From: JAFGUF01 sp040883315
GTDB taxonomy: Bacteria > Bacillota > Clostridia > Christensenellales > UMGS416
Length of the DNA: 17,198 nucleotides
Assembly (NCBI GenBank): GCA_040883315.1
Contig: JBFLKU010000030.1
Span: forward strand, 1-17,198
Reading direction: 5' to 3'
In this document: piece by piece, positions 13,895 to 17,198 of the stretch
How positions within the stretch are numbered: position 1 is the stretch's first letter
Layout: every line of letters starts with the position of its first letter
Notes under the pieces: model-generated
The model's database searches: none
What the model was told of the DNA's origin: nothing
Seen by the model: only the letters and a program-made list of their open reading frames with translations
Made by a program: the position numbers and the translations under genes

Positions 13895-15787
13895 TCAAAT
13901 TGTATGCAAATAGTTCTCGAAATATTCTTTTACGTCAAGCGGAAAATAATAGAGATAATTGTCTATAGCTTGTCCAACAATTTCTTCAATTTTTAAAAAT
14001 GATAATAAATTTAACCTTTTGTAGTCTTCAGAAGAACAGCATGAAACACCAAACGACAAGTATGGTCTTTTTTGATTACCACGTCCTCTTGAGCATTCGT
14101 AATTTTCAAATATTGGGACAACTGTTATAAAATCATCCCAATCTTTCGGTGGCAAGGGATTCCTTTCTTTGTTAGAAGAATAAACTAAAGATTTTTTCGC
14201 TTTATATGCATCTAAAATTAAATTAGTTTTACTATTTTTTAGGTCTCTCATTTTTAAATCAGGTTCGTTTAAATCATTAGAAAGAACAGAACATTGTTTT
14301 TTGTAGCTCTCAGTTTTTTTATCGTAATATCTAAAGTGTGCCCTCATTTTTTCATTATTATTTATAGTTTGTCTAAAAACATTAATAAATTCATCACAAA
14401 TCATCCGCAGATAACTATCAAAATCATTATACATATATTCTTCATTTTTATCAAATAATTCTTTTAACTGCTTATCCATGTTTTTGGTCTCATCTTCACC
14501 AAAGAAATGATCTACTAGCAGTTTATAAAAAGAGTATGCATTCTCAACATCATCAAGATCATAGGTTTCTTCTATCTGAATTAAAAAATTCCTTTTATGC
14601 ATTTCTCTGTATAATGCAATTCTATCCGTCCAAGAATTAAGAAGGCATGAATATTGACTAATTAATTCAATTGTTTTACTATTCGGGAACATAAAGTCAT
14701 CAATACTACTATAAGAATTAATAGGGATACACGCTTGTCTACTTGATGTTTTTATAGGATAAACTAAACTCTTATTTTTTATATCATCATCGCTTATATA
14801 TAATGTATAATCATCTTTAAACTCACCAGCTACATTGCTTTGTCGCATTTTTATTTCTAATCTGTTAAAATCTAAATTAATATTATAAATTGAGTATCTA
14901 TGTAAATCTTTGCCGTCATCTGCACTAGCATTATCTTTACCTATGCCAGTAACAAGAGTAAAAATAGATTTTTCATGATTATAAAAGTTTGTGATAGAAT
15001 TTTTATGAATGTGTCCACAAACATGAATATCTGACCCTAGAAAATCTTTATTCAATAAGTTTACTAACAATTTATCTTCTTCTTCTACTTTAAGCCAATT
15101 TAGTGGATGGTGAGAAATAAATAAGGATAAATCCAATTCTTCATCATTATTTTTAAGATTATTATTGACTTTCTGATATTTGCTATTTAACTCTTGTAAT
15201 TGATACGAACCAATAGATAGTTTTCTTTTATCAGTATTTCCACCTTTTCCGCTCGAACACCATGCAGTATTAGCTCTAACAAAGCAGATATTCGCTCCAT
15301 TGATATTCAAGCATTCTACACCAAAAGTTTCTTCATAATTAATGGGATTAATTATTGAATCATTATTATCAAATATTTCTGCAATTTTATTTATCATTTC
15401 AATAAATATTTTATAAGGCATCATATGATAATCCCATGAATCTTTTTTAATATTAGTTAATTCACTTGTATCCCTATATGACTTAATTAACTCATCATCA
15501 TATACATTGGTTTTTTTATCATGATTCCCAGGTACAATATGTATACTTATGAGCTTATCTTTCATTAAATCTTTAATCTTCTTAAAAAACTTAATTACTA
15601 AATTTTTGTTTTCTATATACATCCCTTTATCTACGATGTCACCGCTGATAATCAATACTACTTCTGTAAATTCTTTGATTTGTTCCTCGATATCCTTAAT
15701 AAGCCTTGTTATCCCCATTGACAAATCACCTTGATTTATATCTGCAATATGCAAATCAGACAAATGTAGAATAGTAAATTCTCTCAA
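13895..15787 (-). CDS. Calcineurin-like metallophosphoesterase with large uncharacterised C-terminal region
   Basis: The N-terminal half (about 1-300) is a complete two-metal phosphoesterase: DLH (Asp11, His13), GDIVD (Asp50), GNHD (87-90), SHH (226-227) and GHIH (258-261). Such enzymes cut phosphodiester or phosphomonoester bonds in nucleotides, nucleic acids or other substrates. Residues from about 340 to 630 match no family I can name. They are helical, then end in a mixed segment (about 470-620) with HFRYYD, KKSLVYSS, DWDDFITVVP and RPYLSFGVS (from about 574). This rhythm recalls GAF-like sensor folds, an impression only. There is no signal peptide, so it should be cytoplasmic. The start is TTG 15787, with AGGAGG at 15793-15798 five bases upstream. 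It is the first gene of a two-gene operon, in very AT-rich DNA between two tnpV 3' ends. Confidence 0.85.
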   Translation of the reverse strand: MREFTILHLSDLHIADINQGDLSMGITRLIKDIEEQIKEFTEVVLIISGDIVDKGMYIENKNLVIKFFKKIKDLMKDKLISIHIVPGNHDKKTNVYDDELIKSYRDTSELTNIKKDSWDYHMMPYKIFIEMINKIAEIFDNNDSIINPINYEETFGVECLNINGANICFVRANTAWCSSGKGGNTDKRKLSIGSYQLQELNSKYQKVNNNLKNNDEELDLSLFISHHPLNWLKVEEEDKLLVNLLNKDFLGSDIHVCGHIHKNSITNFYNHEKSIFTLVTGIGKDNASADDGKDLHRYSIYNINLDFNRLEIKMRQSNVAGEFKDDYTLYISDDDIKNKSLVYPIKTSSRQACIPINSYSSIDDFMFPNSKTIELISQYSCLLNSWTDRIALYREMHKRNFLIQIEETYDLDDVENAYSFYKLLVDHFFGEDETKNMDKQLKELFDKNEEYMYNDFDSYLRMICDEFINVFRQTINNNEKMRAHFRYYDKKTESYKKQCSVLSNDLNEPDLKMRDLKNSKTNLILDAYKAKKSLVYSSNKERNPLPPKDWDDFITVVPIFENYECSRGRGNQKRPYLSFGVSCCSSEDYKRLNLLSFLKIEEIVGQAIDNYLYYFPLDVKEYFENYLHTI

Positions 15788-15834
15788 CCTATCCTCCTAC
15801 TTTATAGTATATTTAAATACATATTATTCCTGAT

Positions 15835-15840
15835 ATTATA
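15835..15840 (-). promoter_or_regulatory. Putative -10 box of the phosphoesterase operon
   Basis: On the minus strand TATAAT (15840-15835) lies about 50 bases before the TTG start and would give a leader of roughly 40 bases. No good -35 hexamer is seen at 16-18 bases, so the promoter may be weak or need an activator. Confidence 0.35.
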
Positions 15841-15947
15841 TCACAATAATTTCTGTAATGCTACATTATTAGGAACCGATGCTATAATTAGTAAAAACCG
15901 TTTTTTAGTCTCTAGATTTTATTTCTGAATAATATATTTACAGTTTT

Positions 15948-16084
15948 ACTGCTAATTAATCGGGAATAATGCTGTAGAGATTGAAGATATATTGATAAGA
16001 AAGTGTTTAAAAGATGACTGCGGACATGTAATTGCCGCTGTAATGGCTGAGAAAATTGTACTTAGTGAAATAATATTACTATAA
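15948..16084 (+). pseudogene. Decayed, 5'-truncated second copy of the tnpV-like gene
   Basis: Read from 15948 in one frame, the DNA encodes YC, a stop, then LIGNNAVEIEDILIRKCLKD and onwards to a TAA at 16082-16084. This aligns residue for residue with the last 45 or so residues of the intact gene at 13130-13447, including NAVE, EDILIRKCLKD, CGH and MAEKIV. The Lys codon AAA of the intact copy is TAA here, and no upstream half can be found, so it is a non-functional remnant. It is in the same orientation as the intact copy, so the two form divergent direct repeats of roughly 130 bases flanking the phosphoesterase operon. Confidence 0.85.
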
Positions 16085-16149
16085 ATCTATATCTCTATTA
16101 AACTTGTTCTCATTTCACTATCTAGATAGCAATGTAATTAGTAACTACC

Positions 16150-16195
16150 TTAATGTATGATCCTGAATCATCGTCTTTATTGGATCATACATTAA
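16150..16195. repeat. Perfect 14-bp inverted repeat with 18-base spacer
   Basis: TTAATGTATGATCC (16150-16163) is repeated in reverse complement at 16182-16195. The only possible coding reading across it is a 16-codon frame without a ribosome binding site. No T-run follows on either side, so it is not an ordinary terminator. It could be an operator, a recombinase site, the end structure of a small mobile element, or an RNA hairpin. Confidence 0.8.
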
Positions 16196-16322
16196 TTACT
16201 TAAAAATTGTGATAAATATTGTTGGTGGAAGAATATCATCTATGATAAAATTATATTTGAATAAATAATATGTTTATGTTGTTATATACACAATAATATC
16301 AATATATGGAGGTCTCTCTTAA

Positions 16323-16859
16323 ATGTCAACAACTTCATTATACGTAGAATTAGTTATAATCGGAATGCAAACAATCACTTGGATGCTTCTCATTATAGAT
16401 TGTATTGAGCATGGTATAATTAAATCTATTATTAGCTACTCAAATAATTTATTTTTAGCAATTGTATTTTTAAGTATATCATACGTTATTGGAATGATTT
16501 TTGATCGATTGGCTAATTTAATTTTCCAGAGACCAGAAAACAAAATCAGAAAAAAATCAGGATTACAAGCAAAAAGCAGCTTACTTGTTGATGAAACAAA
16601 TAAAATGCAGGAACATCAGTCATATACTAGAAGTAAGTATCGTATATTAAGGTCTTCTTCTTTAAATATTTTTATAATATCTATTCTTGTAACATTCAAT
16701 ATTTTTTTTAATTACACAAAGAATTTTTATTTATTAGGTACGGTTCTCATAATAGGATTTATTTTAAGTGCATTATCAGTTTGGAGTACCATTGATACAT
16801 TAAGGAATTTTTATAATAAAGCACGAGTAATAGAGTTACATAATAATCCAGGCAAATAA
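16323..16859 (+). CDS. Uncharacterised four-helix membrane protein
   Basis: I do not recognise the family. The 178-residue product has four hydrophobic segments: about residues 6-26, 41-63, 112-130 and 134-156. A roughly 45-residue hydrophilic loop (about 66-110) lies between the second and third and is rich in Lys/Arg, with the RSKYRILRSSSLN stretch leading into helix 3. The second helix ends in the distinctive YVIGMIFDRLANLI. By the positive-inside rule the loop and both termini should be cytoplasmic. GGAGGT (16308-16313) lies ten bases before ATG 16323. The gene diverges from the phosphoesterase operon across the tnpV remnant. Small 4TM proteins in such islands are sometimes membrane-disrupting effectors, but nothing here proves that. 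Confidence 0.75.
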   Translation: MSTTSLYVELVIIGMQTITWMLLIIDCIEHGIIKSIISYSNNLFLAIVFLSISYVIGMIFDRLANLIFQRPENKIRKKSGLQAKSSLLVDETNKMQEHQSYTRSKYRILRSSSLNIFIISILVTFNIFFNYTKNFYLLGTVLIIGFILSALSVWSTIDTLRNFYNKARVIELHNNPGK

Positions 16860-17102
16860 CTCATTTTTCCAAAATAATCTATGAACCAAATAGGCTAATA
16901 TGATTAGTCAATTAAAAGAGTTTTATTATGGAAAATAACTTTAATATGATATAATAATGCAGAATTCTATTTAAATTGATTTTTTCAGTATTAAAATTTT
17001 AAGTTCTATAACTACCACATAAAAACACAAATGGTATCTTCTGATTAAATTATTTAATTATCTAAACTCAATATTCTATATATGCAGGAGAATAAGAATT
17101 GC
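16860..17102. other. AT-rich stretch without a recognisable gene
   Basis: No open frame with a ribosome binding site is present. Visible structure includes an imperfect long inverted repeat (TTTTCCA near 16865 against TGGAAAA near 16930) enclosing GGCTAAT-ATG-ATTAGTC, which may act as a weak terminator for the membrane-protein gene. An extended -10 box TGATATAAT (16947-16955) has no good -35 and no following gene. Confidence 0.45.
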
Positions 17103-17130
17103 TGACGTGCCCCCCTAAAACAAGTCAGGG

Positions 17131-17160
17131 TTGAAAGTGAAGAATTACAGCTGATATAAT
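17131..17160 (+). promoter_or_regulatory. Promoter at the left end of the putative IS
   Basis: TTGAAA (17131-17136) is followed after 18 bases by TATAAT (17155-17160), with an extended -10 TG at 17152-17153. Transcription would start near 17167, leaving a very short leader that still contains the GGAGA ribosome binding site. Confidence 0.6.
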
Positions 17161-17179
17161 AAAAAAAAGGAGAAAGAAA

Positions 17180-17198
17180 ATGTCTAAAAAGAATTATA
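17180..17198 (+). CDS. Start of a gene, probably IS3-family orfA (only six codons in window)
   Basis: ATG 17180 opens a frame reading MSKKNY before the window ends. GGAGA at 17169-17173 and a good promoter upstream support a real start. An N-terminus of this type is common in the helix-turn-helix OrfA subunit of IS3-family transposases, and the putative inverted repeat upstream agrees. Six residues alone do not identify it. Confidence 0.45.

Larger units (their letters stand above)
15788..16322. other. 535-base stretch without an intact gene
   Basis: This very AT-rich gap holds the upstream region of the phosphoesterase operon (up to about 15900), a decayed tnpV 3' fragment (15948-16084), a large inverted repeat (16150-16195), and the leader with ribosome binding site of the membrane-protein gene (16308-16313). 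I see no intact protein or RNA gene in it. Confidence 0.6.
17103..17198 (+). mobile_element. Probable left end of an IS3-family insertion sequence
   Basis: The sequence starting TGACGTGCCCCCCTAAAA at 17103 has the TG start and the G-then-C-run layout of IS3-family terminal inverted repeats. It is followed within 80 bases by a promoter, a ribosome binding site and an ATG, as at the start of an IS3 orfA. Its GC-rich first bases contrast with the AT-rich DNA before it. The rest of the element and its right end are outside the window, so the assignment rests on pattern recognition. Confidence 0.5.

Noticed and set aside
15887..15910. Near-palindrome AGTAAAAACCGTTTTTTAGT as a possible transposon end
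   Set aside because: It resembles A/T-run integration sites only loosely, the arms are imperfect, and no matching copy was seen near the left end of the cassette.
16154..16204. 16-codon open frame (MYDPESSSLL...) spanning the inverted repeat
   Set aside because: It has no ribosome binding site, and the frame is set by the inverted repeat itself, so coding is unlikely.
16223..16231. TGGTGGAAG as a second attachment-site core matching 13035-13043
   Set aside because: Only 8 of 9 bases match, it is not followed by a stable-RNA body or a terminator, and a match this short is expected by chance.
1..17198. CRISPR array, riboswitch or complete tRNA/rRNA genes
   Set aside because: I found no regularly spaced repeats, no conserved riboswitch core and no complete cloverleaf. 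The only stable-RNA trace is the 3' fragment at 13035-13045.

Overview
The window looks like a piece of the chromosome of a low-GC Gram-positive anaerobe (Bacillota, probably class Clostridia). The evidence is an hrcA-grpE-dnaK-dnaJ operon behind a perfect CIRCE operator, a DnaK that lacks the extra ATPase-domain segment found after about residue 75 in proteobacterial DnaK, strong AGGAGG-type ribosome binding sites, and frequent TTG starts. I cannot name a genus from the sequence.

Region 1 (1-6967) is the HrcA heat-shock regulon. A partial clpB runs leftwards off the window and hrcA-grpE-dnaK-dnaJ runs rightwards. The two transcription units share a 247-bp divergent control region. Each has its own sigma-A-type promoter with 17-bp spacing and its own perfect CIRCE element just downstream of the -10 box. 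HrcA therefore probably represses both the ClpB disaggregase and the DnaK foldase machine. A strong hairpin separates dnaK from dnaJ, and a canonical terminator ends the operon.

Region 2 (7101-12866) holds ordinary chromosomal genes: a membrane diguanylate cyclase with a Cache-like sensor, a U32-family protein (RlhA/YrrO type), an overlapping HAD phosphatase/GNAT acetyltransferase pair, and a convergent short-chain dehydrogenase that starts at TTG. A bidirectional terminator sits between the acetyltransferase and the dehydrogenase. The U32 gene appears to have no ribosome binding site, and its best promoter predicts a leaderless mRNA.

Region 3 (about 13008-17198) looks like an acquired island. 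It opens, on the minus strand, with an orphan CTCCACCA followed at once by an intrinsic terminator. This looks like the displaced 3' end of a tmRNA (ssrA) or tRNA gene, a common integration target. From there the base composition is visibly more AT-rich. The cargo is a TnpV-like small gene, a minus-strand two-gene operon, a decayed second tnpV copy, a long 14-bp inverted repeat, and a four-helix membrane protein gene. The operon encodes a 630-residue calcineurin-like phosphoesterase with a large uncharacterised C-terminal region and a 112-residue partner. The window ends in what looks like the left end of an IS3-family insertion sequence with the first codons of its orfA.

The best candidate for an undescribed system is the phosphoesterase plus small-partner operon, possibly together with the neighbouring membrane protein. 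It is bracketed by the two directly repeated tnpV 3' ends. Its biological role (for example defence or nucleotide signalling) is inference only.
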